DNA from: Salvelinus alpinus
Taxonomy: Eukaryota > Chordata > Actinopteri > Salmoniformes > Salmonidae
Reading direction: 5' to 3'
Assembly (NCBI RefSeq): GCF_045679555.1
Contig: NC_092091.1
Span: forward strand, 77,702,902-77,766,901
DNA length: 64,000 nt
Shown here: one piece after another, positions 24,181 through 36,900 of the stretch
Numbering within the stretch: position 1 is the stretch's first letter
How the letters are laid out: each line of letters starts with the position of its first letter
Position numbers and translations under genes: made by a program
Notes under the pieces: model-generated
The model's database searches: none
What the model was told of the DNA's origin: nothing
Seen by the model: the letters and a program-made list of their open reading frames with translations, nothing else

Positions 24181-24450
24181 TACTTCCTGTTCCAGACCAG
24201 CTGACTGTTGACTCAGTGGACACCACATCAGCTGCTGTTAGCTGGAACCAGCCACCAGGATTGGACCAAACCCAACATCATTACCAGATCTCCTACTACT
24301 GTCCAGGGACAGAACCATACATCACTACCACATATTCACACAGCATCACTCTCTCTGACCTGAAACCTGCCACTCAGTACTCTGTTACTGTCTGCACTGT
24401 GCTGGAGAATGGAAAGCAAAGTCAACTGGTGTCAACAACCCTCATCACAA
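24181..24450 (+). CDS. FN3 exon 1
   Basis: The acceptor TTTTCCCTTAG and donor AA|GTAAGTT bound an open 270-bp exon in phase 1 at both ends. It encodes one fibronectin type III domain of 90 residues. The first-strand pattern DQLTVDSV, the conserved Trp of strand B (AVSW), the Tyr of strand C (YQISY) and the LxPxTxYSVTV motif near the end are visible. FN3 domains are binding modules of about 90-100 residues and this length fits. The exon ends in A rather than the G of most other copies, so the junction codon changes. It is closest to exon 6 (both carry the LKPATQYSV form), with near-identical introns. Confidence 0.9.
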
Positions 24451-24661
24451 GTAAGTTCTCTACTTAAAAATTATGTATAGTGTCAAAGTCAAAAAAATAA
24501 AACTAATGTAAATGAACTAATAAGTAACAATTTATTGTGACTACATACCCATAATGCATTCTCTAATATTACTATGGGTCCCACATATGCATTCAGTGTA
24601 AAGTCCAATCTATTTTTCTATTCATAAGGCGTTTATAGCTAGTGGTAATTAACTGTGCAGT
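24451..24661. other. Intron tail of duplicated block
   Basis: Nearly identical to 45194-45404. At about 24661 the similarity to that copy stops and retroposon-derived sequence begins, marking a junction. Confidence 0.7.
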
Positions 24662-25441
24662 TAAAAGGAGCAAAAGGATCGTGGATTGTGGCTTGTGAAA
24701 TGATCGACACATGAAGTGAACAGCTTTGATTTTAGGAGCAGGTACCTTGTAAAGATGGCCTTGTGTCACGTGTTTGCAGACGGAAGGAATAGGTTATTGA
24801 AGAGTCTTTGAATGGAAAATGTTGTAACTGTGGTGGGGATTTCCCAATTCCCTGAGTGCCCTGTTGGGGTGAAAGAGGTTGAGGTGTCAGGAATCAGGGC
24901 TCTACAGCAAATCTCCTATGTGAAGGAGGTGAAGCGAGTTGAATGGGCAAGAGGCCACAGTTCTGAAGAAGATATGGCGGAGGATGCACCACAACCAGTT
25001 GCAAATGTTATGAATCAAGTGATCTGGATACACGTATTGTGATAAAGGTGGATTTTGTATCATTTATAGCCACAGTTATTAAATGTACTGCACAAGTATC
25101 CAAGAAGCCCAAAAAGCTGGACATTATTTTATCTGCAGCCTAGAACTGTTTGGGCCTCCAAGACTTAACTGCAGAAGCACTGCAAGGACTACTGTCGCCA
25201 GGAAATGTCCCTCCATCACAGGATCCTTCTGAGCCTGTGTAGAGACATGATTCAAATAGAAAAGCAGGCTGATTTAGTTTAATTAACATTTCCTTACTGA
25301 TAGTGTGATGGATTTCTTCAATTCTTTTTTTACCCCGCATTTTTTCCTTTTAAGATTCTTATTATCTATAAGTACAGTAGGTGGCGGAATGCACATTTAA
25401 TTGTTGCAAACGCCATTACACCAAAGATGAAGACTAAGAAG
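24662..25441 (+). mobile_element. Gag-like retroposon remnant, copy 1 (truncated)
   Basis: It matches 49798-50807 but starts late and lacks about 240 bp (equivalent of roughly 49886-50128). It retains the second zinc-knuckle-like half of a LINE ORF1-type protein (24812-25042, CPVGVKEVEVSGIR) and the 3' tail 'cagtaggtggcggaatgc' before the Tc1 sequence. Confidence 0.65.
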
Positions 25442-26462
25442 TGCATGTCAGAGCAAAAACCAAGCCACGTGGTCGAAGGAATTGCCCGTAGAGCTCAGAG
25501 ACAGGATTGTGTCGAGGCACAGATCTGGGGAAGGGTACCAAAACATTTCTGCAACATTGAAGGTCTGGAAAAAACAATGGCCTCCATTGTTCTTAAATGC
25601 AAGAAGTTTGAACATCCAAGGCTCTTCCTAGAGCTGGCCACCCGGCCAAACTGAGCAATCGGGGGAGAAGGGCTTTGGTCAGGGAGGTGATCAAGAACAC
25701 GATGGTAACTCTTACAGACCTCTAGAGTTCCTCTGTGGAGATGGGCGAACCTTCCAGAAGGACAACCATCTCTGCAGCACTGCACCAATCAGGCCTTTAT
25801 GGTAGAGTGGCCAGACAGAAGCCACTCCGTAGTAAAAGGCAAATGACAGCCCACTTGGAGTTTGCCAACAGGCACCTAAAGGACTTAGACCATGAGAAAC
25901 AAGATTCTCTGGTCTGATGAAACCAAGATTGAACTTTTTGGCCTGAATGCCAAGCGTCCCGTCCGGAGGAAACCTGGCACCATCCCTACGGTGAAGCATG
26001 GTGGTGGTAGTATTCTGCTGTGGGGATGTTTTTCTGCAACAGGGACTGGGAGACTAGTCAGGATCGAGGGAAAGATGAACGGAGCAAATTACAGAGATCC
26101 TTGATGAAAACCTGCTCCAGAGCGCTCAGGACCTCAGACTGGGGCAAAGGTTCACCTTCCAACAAGACAACGACCCTAAGCACACTGCCAATACAATGCT
26201 GGAGTGGCTTAGGGACAAGTCTCTGAATGTCCTTGAGTGGCCCAGCCAGAGCCCGGACTTGAACCCGATCGATCATAGCTGGAGAGACCTGAAAATAGCT
26301 TTGCAGCGATGCTCCTCATCCAACCTGACAGAGCTTGAGAGGATCTGCAGAGAATAATGGGAGTAACTCCCCAAATACAGGTGTGCCAAGCTTGTAGCGT
26401 CATACCCAAGAAGACTGGAATCTGTAATCTCTGTCAAACGTGCTTCACGTAAATGGTCTGAA
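25442..26462 (+). mobile_element. Tc1 transposon copy 2 (both ends lost)
   Basis: It begins inside the element at GTGCATGTCAGAGCAAAAAC and stops at AAATGGTCTGAATTATTATA, so both terminal repeats are missing. The transposase frame keeps the WSDETK and DLNPI segments but has frameshifts and stops. In one segment HLW is replaced by HSW. Its duplicate at 50808-52042 shows what was lost at the right end (about 650 bp). Confidence 0.85.
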
Positions 26463-27086
26463 TTATTATAACACGTTCATGAAATGATTATAGATGTGTA
26501 ATGAATGTGTTATGGATATATAGTGCAAATGAATTGTTACTAACTAATCATAATGGATGTGTCAGCATGGCATGTAAAGGTTCAGTATCTTCCCTGATTC
26601 TAAATATATGATGGTGAATTCCTCATCTCATAATGCAGTTATGTATTAAAATCAATGAAAGTTTAGAATAATATCTGAATTAATTCTTGCTTCTATTCCT
26701 GTGATTCATTCTGTCAATGATTTTCCTCTGCTTGCTTTAACTTTATCAGTAGTACAGTGTTAAACACTTGTTATTGTGGAGAGGAATTATAATAAACATT
26801 ATTTTCATTTAAATATTTTTCATTTTTGGGCGGTGTGGCCGCAACAATTTAGCAAAGGTGCAGCACCGTTAATAAATTAATATAGCGGACACTCTTCATT
26901 TTTGTTAAATTACAAATCCAACTAACGTTGTGTGACTTCTGTTTTTAGCATATTTACTCCCATATCAAAAGTACTTGCAAACTGGCCTATTCTACTTTTC
27001 ACCTACTATTGTTATTTTCCTCCTGTATTATGCACTGTATTTCTGGAGTTAAACTATAGCGTTGACAATAATGTATTTTCCCTTAG
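26463..27086. other. Intron preceding FN3 exon 2
   Basis: Matches 52512-53135 closely and ends in the standard acceptor TTTTCCCTTAG. Blocks like 'gatgtgtcagcatggcatg' occur after every FN3 exon and mark the ancestral duplication unit. Confidence 0.7.
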
Positions 27087-27356
27087 TACTTCCTGCTCCA
27101 GACCAGCTGACTGTTGACTCAGTGAACACCACATCAGCTGCTGTTAGCTGGAACCAGCCACCAGGATTGAACCAAACCCAACATCATTACCAGATCTCTT
27201 ACCACTGTCCAGGGACAGAACCACACATCACTACCACATCTTCACACAGCATCACTCTGCCTGACCTGCAATGTGGTACTCAGTACTCTGTCACTGTCTG
27301 CACTGTGCTGGAAAATGGAAAGCAAAGTCAACTGGGGTCAACAACCCTCACCACAG
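27087..27356 (+). CDS. FN3 exon 2
   Basis: 270 bp, phase 1 at both ends, CACAG|GTAAG donor. One complete FN3 domain with the same Trp, Tyr and TxYSVTV landmarks as exon 1. The strand E-F turn reads LQCGTQYSV, which is shared only with exon 4 and introduces an extra Cys. It lies 2.6 kb after exon 1. Its frame is intact although its duplicate partner (53136) is broken. Confidence 0.92.
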
Positions 27357-28377
27357 GTAAGGGATTACATTACTTAAGTATTATCTCTGGTGTCAAAGTT
27401 TGTTTAAACCTTAACTAGTTATCAAAAGGACTCTATAAACAATTCATAGTAGATGTGTCAGTATGGAATGTAAAGGTACAGTATCTTCCCTGATGAGAAA
27501 TATAAGATGGTGAATTCCCCAGATCTCATCATGCAGAATGGTAAGGAAATTAATAAACGTTTTATTGATATCAGAATTCATGCTTGCTTCCCATTAGTGT
27601 CAGTCATTATGTCAAGGAGTTGATCTGCCTCTGCTTGCTTTAACTTTATCAGTAGTATAGTGTAAAACACTTATTTGTGTGGAGAGGTGTAACGGCGGGT
27701 GAGTGTAATGAATGAGGAGTCAACTGCAGAGAGCGAAATGTACGGGAAAAACACTTTAATGTCCTTCGGAAAAAGTATCAGGTCCAAACATGGGTGAATG
27801 CCCAAAACACTGTCGCAACACAAACCCCAAAACCTTGTTACCAACACTGGACAGCGAAACCCAAAAACAGACACGTAACATCACCACACGTAACAACTAA
27901 TATCGTACAAACACTAGCGGGCAAAACGAACCTAAATAGCACCCATCCCAAAACCCCAACAAGGAACAGGTGAAAACAATTAGACAGACATAAACGAAAA
28001 GGAAAAAGGGATCGGTGGCAGCTAGTAGACCGGCGACAACGACCGCCGAGCGCCACCCGAACAGGAAGGGGTGCCACCTTCGGTAGTATTCGTGACAAGA
28101 GGATTTATAATCCCAGCATACATGTTTTACTATTTAAATGTTTTGCTCTAATTTAGCAGAGGTGCAGTGCCATCAGATATGAATGTAGTGAAACCTTTCA
28201 TTTTTGTTACATTACAAATCCAACTTCTGTTGTGTGACTTCTGTTTTTAGCTTATTTCTTCCCACATCAAAAGGAATTACAATCTGGCCTTTACTATTTT
28301 ACTACTACTCTTCTTCTTGTCTGTGATATATTACTGGAGTTAAACTATTGCACTAATAATAATGTATTTTCCCTTAG
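27357..28377. other. Intron between FN3 exons 2 and 3 with LTR insertion
   Basis: Apart from the 410-bp insertion listed next, it is the ordinary duplicated intron. It shares blocks with the sequence downstream of exons 3, 5 and 7 and upstream of exon 8. Confidence 0.65.
27688..28097 (-). mobile_element. Solo LTR with 5-bp target duplication
   Basis: The 410-bp insert has TG...CA termini (plus strand TGTAACGGC to TTCGTGACA) and is flanked by AGAGG at 27683-27687 and 28098-28102. The related intron near 53464 lacks it, giving an empty site. Read on the minus strand, an ATTAAA signal lies near the 3' part ('gacattaaagtgttttt'). These features fit a solo long terminal repeat of an LTR retroelement; the internal region is absent. 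Confidence 0.8.
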
Positions 28378-28647
28378 TACTTCCTGCTCCAGACCAGCTG
28401 ACTGTTGACTCAGTGGACACCACATCAGCTGCTGTTAGTTGGAGCCAGCCACCAGGATTGAACCAAACCCAACATCATTACCAGATCTCCTACCGCTGTC
28501 CAGGGACAAAACCACACATTACTACCACATCTTCACCCAGCATCACTCTCTCTGACCTGGAACCTGCTACTGAATACTCAGTAACTGTCTGCACTGTGAT
28601 GGAAAATGGAAAGAAAAGTCAACTGGGGTCAACAACCCTCACCACAG
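28378..28647 (+). CDS. FN3 exon 3
   Basis: 270 bp, phase 1 at both ends, acceptor TTTTCCCTTAG and donor CACAG|GTAAG. A complete FN3 domain with LEPATEYSVTV at the end and a Ser-Pro-Ser segment (TTSSPSIT) shared only with exon 8. It is followed by the 11-kb intron that contains the SINE and the giant 28-bp minisatellite. Introns on both sides match those of exon 8. Confidence 0.92.
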
Positions 28648-29911
28648 GTAAGGAAGTACCCAACTTAAGTATTATTTCTGGTGTCAAAGTTAATTAAGCT
28701 TTGACTAGTTATCAAAATGATTAATGTAAATGAAGTAATCATAATGAATGTATCAGCATGGCATGTAAAGGTCCAGTATCTTCCCTGATGAGAAATATAT
28801 GATGGTGAATTCCCCAGATCTCATCATGCAGTTTGGTGGTATAATTAATAAACATTTTAGTAAACTCTGAATTCATGCCTGATTCTATTCCTGTGAGTCA
28901 TTATATCAAGGAGGTGATCTGCCTCTGCTTGCTTTAACTTTATCAGTAGTACAGTGTTAAACACTAGTTATTGTGGAGAGGATTTAAAATCACACCATTC
29001 TTTTCATTTATATTTCTACAAAAATGGTGTGTGGGGGGGGCGGGGGGGTTGTGGTGACAACAATTTAGAACCTGTTCACCACTGTTACTAAATGTATACA
29101 GCTAAAATTCTTAATTTCTTATTACATTCAGGACGGATCAAAATGTACAGAACGGTTACCTTGAGGAAAATGGGGTCATGCTTTTTCAGTTAAGGGAAGG
29201 GTTTAGGTTTTAGTTGCTTGTTAGGCTATATACTGTATCAATGTGTGGCTGATGCTGCCCCTCATCTCTGATTCTCCGCTGGGCTTGCAATATCAAGTGC
29301 GCCTATAGGCTATTTAGTGTGGTCTCAATCAAATGATCAATAGCCTATAGGCTATAAGTTACAAAGTGCATGCTCAGAGAAGCAGAGAGCAAAGTTATAT
29401 TTCTAAGATAGCTGCTGGGATGGTGTAAATAAAACTAGGCTGCACTAGCCTATGTTCTGTTCAGTTTGAGAAGGAGAGCGCAAATATGAGGAGGATCAAA
29501 GGTCAACTTTGATAGCTTGCAACTACTATTATAGATGTATTTTTTTAACAATATGTTTCTGTCCCATGATGTATTTATCAGAGTTACTGATCTCCCAATA
29601 AGCCAGATTCGAGTAACTTACATTTTGGTGTTGAAACTTGATGCACTAGCCGCTGCCAATTCAATCTGAAGTGGACAGCTCATGGTGCTGAAAGTAGACA
29701 AATTCCAGTAGGAATAATTCCTTTCAACGTCTTCATTTTAATTAGACTTTACTAACAACAAGAGGGCTTTGTATTGGTGCCTATTTCTTCCTATTTAAGA
29801 AATAATAGGTAGGCCTACCTGTTTGACAGACTAATTTAGGCTATAGGCTGCTATATCCATATATTTGTCGTTCAATTCCACCACCCACCATGCACTCTTT
29901 AAATGATCTAC
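28648..29911. other. Intron after FN3 exon 3
   Basis: The first 330 bp are the duplicated intron. A G-run lies at 29032-29048. From about 29100 the sequence is unique within the window and contains no recognised exon. Confidence 0.5.
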
Positions 29912-29914
29912 CTC

Positions 29915-30418
29915 TGGGGCCTCCCGAGTGGTGCAGCAGTCTAAGGCACTGCATCACAGTGCTAAAGGCGTCACTTCAGATCCGGGGTCGATCTCAGGCT
30001 GTGTTGCAGCTGGCCACGACCGGGAGACCTATGAGGTGGCGTACAATTGGCCCAGTGTCGTCCGGGTTAGGGGAGGCTTTGGCCCAGCGTCGTCCGGGTT
30101 AGGGGAGGCTTTGGCCGACTGGGATGTCCTTGTCGCATCGCGCTCTAGCGACTCCTTGTGGCGGCCGGGCGCATGCATGCTGACTTCGGTCTCTAGCTGT
30201 ACGGTGTTTCCTCCGACACATTAGTGCGGCTGGCTTCCGGGTTTAGCAAGCAGTGTGTCAAGAAGCAGTGCAGTTTTGCAGGGTCGTGTTTTGGAGGACA
30301 CATGGCTCTCGACCTTCGCCTCTCCCGAGTCCGTACGGGAGTTGCAGGGATGGGACAAGGCTGTAAGTCCCAATTGGTGAGAAAAAGGGGTAAAAAGTAC
30401 CAAAATAAACACATATAT
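29915..30418 (+). mobile_element. tRNA-derived salmonid SINE, long type, with internal duplication
   Basis: The head GCCTCCCGAGTGGTGCAGCA has the A-box-like start of a tRNA-derived SINE, and GATCCGGGGTCGATCTC near 29979 is a B-box-like region. Characteristic body strings include 'gtgtttcctccgacacatta' and 'tctcgaccttcgcctctccc'. A 32-bp block around 'tcgtccgggttaggggagg' is present twice in tandem (about 30054-30117). Confidence 0.8.
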
Positions 30419-30908
30419 AGTTTACCTCTGTAACAGTGTAGGGCTGTTAAGTAAAAACCAAGACTCTAATTGAGGGTGTATGAGAGGGTATTCCATAGGC
30501 CTACCTTTTATTAAAGAAAATCTTAAGATTTTGAAAACAATAAATAGGATCCGATTATATAAAGTGATCTATAACAGTGCTTTGGTCTGCGATGCTTTAT
30601 GCTTGAAACAAGCTGTAAAATACCCAGGAAAGACGTGACGCCAATGCAAAAGGGATATCATTGGTTTGTTAATTTGACATCCATAGACAGAGCTACAACC
30701 TTCTGTAACTGAGGACACAAAACATTGACTTTGCTTGGGAATTAATCTAATTATTTCACTATCAATTGATTAAGCTATTCACTTTCTGTACAATAGAATA
30801 TGTTTAAACCCAGACAGCTTTTAGGGAAACACTTATGACCTTCTCTCATTGGTTTAAGTCATGGAAGAAGAGTAGCCAGCAGTTAAAGCTTACATTTTTC
30901 TGTGTCGG
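30419..30908. other. Intron sequence, nothing recognised
   Basis: Unique AT-rich text between the SINE and the giant minisatellite; no exon or repeat was seen. Confidence 0.4.
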
Positions 30909-33900
30909 TTGGCCTACTCTGTCTGGGGTGGTTATGTAGACCTACTCTGTCTGGGGTGGTTATGTAGACCTACTCTGTCTGGGGTGGAAAGGTAGTCCTA
31001 CTCTGTCTGGGGTGGAAAGGTAGTCCTACTCTGTCTGGGGTGGAAAGGTAGGCCTACTCTGTCTGGGGTGGAAAGGTAGTCCTACTCTGTCTGGGGTGGT
31101 TAGGTAGTCCTACTCTGTCTGGGGTGGAAAGGTAGACCTACTCTGTCTGAGTTGGAAAGGTAGTCCTACTCTGTCTGGGGTGGAAAGGTAGTCCTACTCT
31201 GTCTGGGGTGGAAAGGTAGACCTACTCTGTCTGAGTTGGAAAGGTAGTCCTACTCTGTCTGGGGTGGAAAGGTAGTCCTACTCTGTCTGGGGTGGAAAGG
31301 TAGTCCTACTCTGTCTGAGTTGGAAAGGTAGTCCTACTCTGTCTGGGGTGGAAAGGTAGTCCTACTCTGTCTGGGGTGGAAAGGTAGTCCTACTCTGTCT
31401 GGGGTGGAAAGGTAGTCCTACTCTGTCTGGGGTGGAAAGTAGTCCTACTCTGTCTGGAGTGGAAAGGTAGTCCTACTCTGTCTGGGGTGGAAAGGTAGTC
31501 CTACTCTGTCTGGGGTGGAAAGGTAGTCCTACTCTGTCTGGGGTGGAAAGTAGTCCTACTCTGTCTGGGGTGGAAAGGTAGTCCTACTCTGTCTGAGTTG
31601 GAAAGGTAGTCCTACTCTGTCTGGGGTGGAAAGGTAGTCCTACTCTGTCTGGGGTGGAAAGGTAGTCCTACCCTGTCTGAGTTGGAAAGGTAGTCCTACT
31701 CTGTCTGGGGTGGAAAGGTAGTCCTACTCTGTCTGAGTTGGAAAGGTAGTCCTACTCTGTCTGGGGTGGAAAGGTAGTCCTACTCTGTCTGGGGTGGAAA
31801 GGTAGTCCTACTCTGTCTGAGTTGGAAAGGTAGTCCTACTCTGTCTGGGGTGGAAAGGTAGTCCTACTCTGTCTGGGGTGGAAAGGTAGTCCTACTCTGT
31901 CTGAGTTGGAAAGGTAGTCCTACTCTGTCTGGGGTGGAAAGGTAGTCCTACTCTGTCTGGAGTGTAAAGGTAGTCCTACTCTGTCTGGGGTGGAAAGGTA
32001 GTCCTACTCTGTCTGGGGTGGAAAGGTAGTCCTACTCTGTCTGAGTTGGAAAGGTAGTCCTACTCTGTCTGGGGTGGAAAGGTAGTCCTACTCTGTCTGG
32101 AGTGTAAAGGTAGTCCTACTCTGTCTGGAGTGTAAAGGTAGTCCTACTCTGTCTGGGGTGGAAAGGTAGTCCTACTCTGTCTGGGGTGGAAAGGTAGTTC
32201 TACTCTGTCTGGGGTGGAAAGGTAGTTCTACTCTGTCTGAGTTGGAAAGGTAGTCCTACTCTGTCTGGGGTGGAAAGTAGTCCTACTTTGTCTGGGGTGG
32301 AAAGTAGTCCTACTCTGTCTGGGGTGGAAAGTAGTCCTACTCTGTCTGGGGTGTAAAGGTAGTCCTACTCTGTCTGGAGTGTAAAGGTAGTCCTACTTTG
32401 TCTGGGGTGGAAAGGTAGTCCTACTCTGTCTGGGGTGGAAAGGTAGTCCTACTCTGTCTGAGTTGGAAAGGTAGTCCTACTCTGTCTGGGGTGGAAAGGT
32501 AGTCCTACTCTGTCTGGGGTGGAAAGGTAGTCCTACTCTGTCTGGGGTGGAAAGGTAGTCCTACTCTGTCTGGGGTGGAAAGGTAGTCCTACTCTGTCTG
32601 AGTTGGAAAGGTAGTCCTACTCTGTCTGGGGTGGAAAGGTAGTCCTACTCTGTCTGGGGTGGAAAGGTAGTCCTACTCTGTCTGGGGTGGAAAGGTAGTC
32701 CTACTCTGTCTGGGGTGGAAAGGTAGTCCTACTCTGTCTGGGGTGGAAAGGTAGTCCTACTCTGTCTGGGGTGGAAAGGTAGTTCTACTTTGTCTGGGGT
32801 GGAAATGTAGTTCTACTTTGTCTGGGGTGGAAAGGTAGTCCTACTCTGTCTGGGGTGGAAAGTAGTCCTACTTTGTCTGGGGTGGAAAGGTAGTCCTACT
32901 CTGTCTGAGTTGGAAAGGTAGTCCTACTCTGTCTGGGGTGGAAAGGTAGTCCTACTTTGTCTGGGGTGGAAAGGTAGTTCTACTCTGTCTGGGGTGGAAA
33001 GGTAGTTCTACTCTGTCTGGGGTGGAAAGGTAGTCCTACTTTGTCTGGGGCGGAAAGGTAGTCCTACTCTGTCTGGGGTGGAAAGGTAGTCCTACTCTGT
33101 CTGGGGTGGAAAGGTAGTTCTACTCTGTCTGGGGTGGAAAGGTAGTCCTACTTTGTCTGGGGTGGAAAGGTAGTCCTACTCTGTCTGGGGTGGAAAGGTA
33201 GTCCTACTCTGTCTGGGGTGGAAAGGTAGTCCTACTCTGTCTGGGGTGGAAAGGTAGTCCTACTCTGTCTGGGGTGGAAAGGTAGTTCTACTCTGTCTGG
33301 AGTGTAAAGGTAGTCCTACTCTGTCTGGGGTGGAAAGGTAGTCCTACTCTGTCTGGGGTGGAAAGGTAGTTCTACTCTGTCTGGGGTGGAAAGGTAGTTC
33401 TACTCTGTCTGGGGTGGAAAGGTAGTCCTACTCTGTCTGGGGTGGAAAGGTAGGCCTACTCTGTCTGGAGTGGAAAGGTAGACCTACTCTGTCTGAGTTG
33501 GAAAGGTAGTTCTACTCTGTCTGGGGTGGAAAGGTAGTCCTACTCTGTCTGGAGTGGAAAGGTAGTCCTACTCTGTCTGGAGTGGAAAGTAGTCCTACTT
33601 TGTCTGGGGTGGAAAGGTAGTCCTACTCTGTCTGGGGTGGAAAGTAGTCCTACTTTGTCTGGGGTGGAAAGGTAGTCCTACTCTGTCTGGGGTGGAAAGG
33701 TAGTCCTACTTTGTCTGGGGTGGAAAGGTAGTCCTACTCTGTCTGAGTTGGAAAGGTAGTCCTACTCTGTCTGGAGTGGAAAGGTAGTCCTACTCTGTCT
33801 GGAGTGGAAAGTAGTCCTACTTTGTCTGGTGTGGAAAGGTAGTCCTACTCTGTCTGGGGTGGAAAGTAGTCCTACTTTGTCTGGGGTGGAAAGGTAGTCC

Positions 33901-36900
33901 TACTCTGTCTGAGTTGGAAAGGTAGTCCTACTCTGTCTGGGGTGGAAAGGTAGTCCTACTTTGTCTGGGGTGGAAAGGTAGTCCTACTCTGTCTGAGTTG
34001 GAAAGGTAGTCCTACTCTGTCTGGAGTGGAAAGTAGTCCTACTTTGTCTGGGGTGGAAAGGTAGTCCTACTCTGTCTGAGTTGGAAAGGTAGTCCTACTC
34101 TGTCTGGGGTGGAAAGGTAGTCCTACTTTGTCTGGGGTGGAAAGGTAGTCCTACTCTGTCTGAGTTGGAAAGGTAGTCCTACTCTGTCTGGAGTGGAAAG
34201 TAGTCCTACTTTGTCTGGGGTGGAAAGGTAGTCCTACTCTGTCTGGGGTGGAAAGTAGTCCTACTTTGTCTGGGGTGGAAAGGTAGTCCTACTCTGTCTG
34301 AGTTGGAAAGGTAGTCCTACTCTGTCTGGGGTGGAAAGGTAGTCCTACTTTGTCTGGGGTGGAAAGGTAGTCCTACTCTGTCTGAGTTGGAAAGGTAGTC
34401 CTACTCTGTCTGAGTTGGAAAGGTAGTCCTACTCTGTCTGGGTTGGAAAGGTAGTCCTACTCTGTCTGAGTTGGAAAGGTAGTCCTACTCTGTCTGGGTT
34501 GGAAAGGTAGTCCTACTCTGTCTGGGGTGGAAAGGTAGTCCTACTTTGTCTGGGGTGGAAAGGTAGTCCTACTCTGTCTGAGTTGGAAAGGTAGTCCTAC
34601 TCTGTCTGGGGTGGAAAGTAGTCCTACTCTGTCTGGGGTGGAAAGGTAGTCCTACTCTGTCTGTGGTGGAAAGGTAGTCCTACTCTGTCTGGGTTGGAAA
34701 GGTAGTCCTACTCTGTCTGGGGTGGAAAGGTAGTCCTACTCTGTCTGGAGTGTAAAGGTAGTCCTACTCTGTCTGGGTTGGAAAGGTAGTCCTACTCTGT
34801 CTGGGGTGGAAAGTAGTCCTACTCTGTCTGGGGTGGAAAGGTAGTCCTACTCTGTCTGGAGTGTAAAGGTAGTCCTACTCTGTCTGGGTTGGAAAGGTAG
34901 TCCTACTCTGTCTGGGTTGGAAAGGTAGTCCTACTCTGTCTGGGGTGGAAAGGTAGTCCTACTCTGTCTGAGTTGGAAAGGTATTCCTACTCTGTCTGGA
35001 GTGTAAAGGTAGTCCTACTCTGTCTGGGGTGGAAAGGTAGTCCTACTCTGTCTGGAGTGTAAAGGTAGTCCTACTCTGTCTGGGTTGGAAAGGTAGTCCT
35101 ACTCTGTCTGGGTTGGAAAGGTAGTCCTACTTTGTCTGGGGTGGAAATGTAGTTCTACTCTGTCTGGGGTGGAAAGGTAGTCCTACTCTGTCTGGGGTGG
35201 AAAGGTAGTCCTACTCTGTCTGGGGTGGAAAGGTAGTCCTACTCTGTCTGGAGTGTAAAGGTAGTCCTACTCTGTCTGGGGTGGAAAGGTAGTCCTACTC
35301 TGTCTGGAGTGTAAAGGTAGTCCTACTCTGTCTGGGTTGGAAAGGTAGTCCTACTCTGTCTGGGTTGGAAAGGTAGTCCTACTTTGTCTGGGGTGGAAAT
35401 GTAGTTCTACTCTGTCAGGGGAGGAAAGGTAGTCCTACTCTGTCTGGAGTGTAAAGGTAGTCCTACTCTGTCTGGAGTGTAAAGGTAGTCCTACTTTGTC
35501 TGGGGTGGAAATGTAGTTCTACTCTGTCTGGGGAGGAAAGGTAGTCCTACTCTGTCTGGAGTGTAAAGGTAGTCCTACTCTGTCTGGAGTGGAAAGGTAG
35601 TCCTACTTTGTCTGGGGCGGAAAGGTAGTCCTACTCTGTCTGGGGTGGAAAGGTAGTCCTACTCTGTCTGGGGTGGAAAGGTAGTTCTACTCTGTCTGGG
35701 GTGGAAAGGTAGTCCTACTTTGTCTGGGGTGGAAAGGTAGTCCTACTCTGTCTGGGGTGGAAAGGTAGTCCTACTCTGTCTGGGGTGGAAAGGTAGTCCT
35801 ACTCTGTCTGGGGTGGAAAGGTAGTCCTACTCTGTCTGGGGTGGAAAGGTAGTTCTACTCTGTCTGGAGTGTAAAGGTAGTCCTACTCTGTCTGGGGTGG
35901 AAAGGTAGTCCTACTCTGTCTGGGGTGGAAAGGTAGTTCTACTCTGTCTGGGGTGGAAAGGTAGTTCTACTCTGTCTGGGGTGGAAAGGTAGTCCTACTC
36001 TGTCTGGGGTGGAAAGGTAGGCCTACTCTGTCTGGAGTGGAAAGGTAGACCTACTCTGTCTGAGTTGGAAAGGTAGTTCTACTCTGTCTGGGGTGGAAAG
36101 GTAGTCCTACTCTGTCTGGAGTGGAAAGGTAGTCCTACTCTGTCTGGAGTGGAAAGTAGTCCTACTTTGTCTGGGGTGGAAAGGTAGTCCTACTCTGTCT
36201 GGGGTGGAAAGTAGTCCTACTTTGTCTGGGGTGGAAAGGTAGTCCTACTCTGTCTGGGGTGGAAAGGTAGTCCTACTTTGTCTGGGGTGGAAAGGTAGTC
36301 CTACTCTGTCTGAGTTGGAAAGGTAGTCCTACTCTGTCTGGAGTGGAAAGGTAGTCCTACTCTGTCTGGAGTGGAAAGTAGTCCTACTTTGTCTGGTGTG
36401 GAAAGGTAGTCCTACTCTGTCTGGGGTGGAAAGTAGTCCTACTTTGTCTGGGGTGGAAAGGTAGTCCTACTCTGTCTGAGTTGGAAAGGTAGTCCTACTC
36501 TGTCTGGGGTGGAAAGGTAGTCCTACTTTGTCTGGGGTGGAAAGGTAGTCCTACTCTGTCTGAGTTGGAAAGGTAGTCCTACTCTGTCTGGAGTGGAAAG
36601 TAGTCCTACTTTGTCTGGGGTGGAAAGGTAGTCCTACTCTGTCTGAGTTGGAAAGGTAGTCCTACTCTGTCTGGGGTGGAAAGGTAGTCCTACTTTGTCT
36701 GGGGTGGAAAGGTAGTCCTACTCTGTCTGAGTTGGAAAGGTAGTCCTACTCTGTCTGGAGTGGAAAGTAGTCCTACTTTGTCTGGGGTGGAAAGGTAGTC
36801 CTACTCTGTCTGGGGTGGAAAGTAGTCCTACTTTGTCTGGGGTGGAAAGGTAGTCCTACTCTGTCTGAGTTGGAAAGGTAGTCCTACTCTGTCTGGGGTG

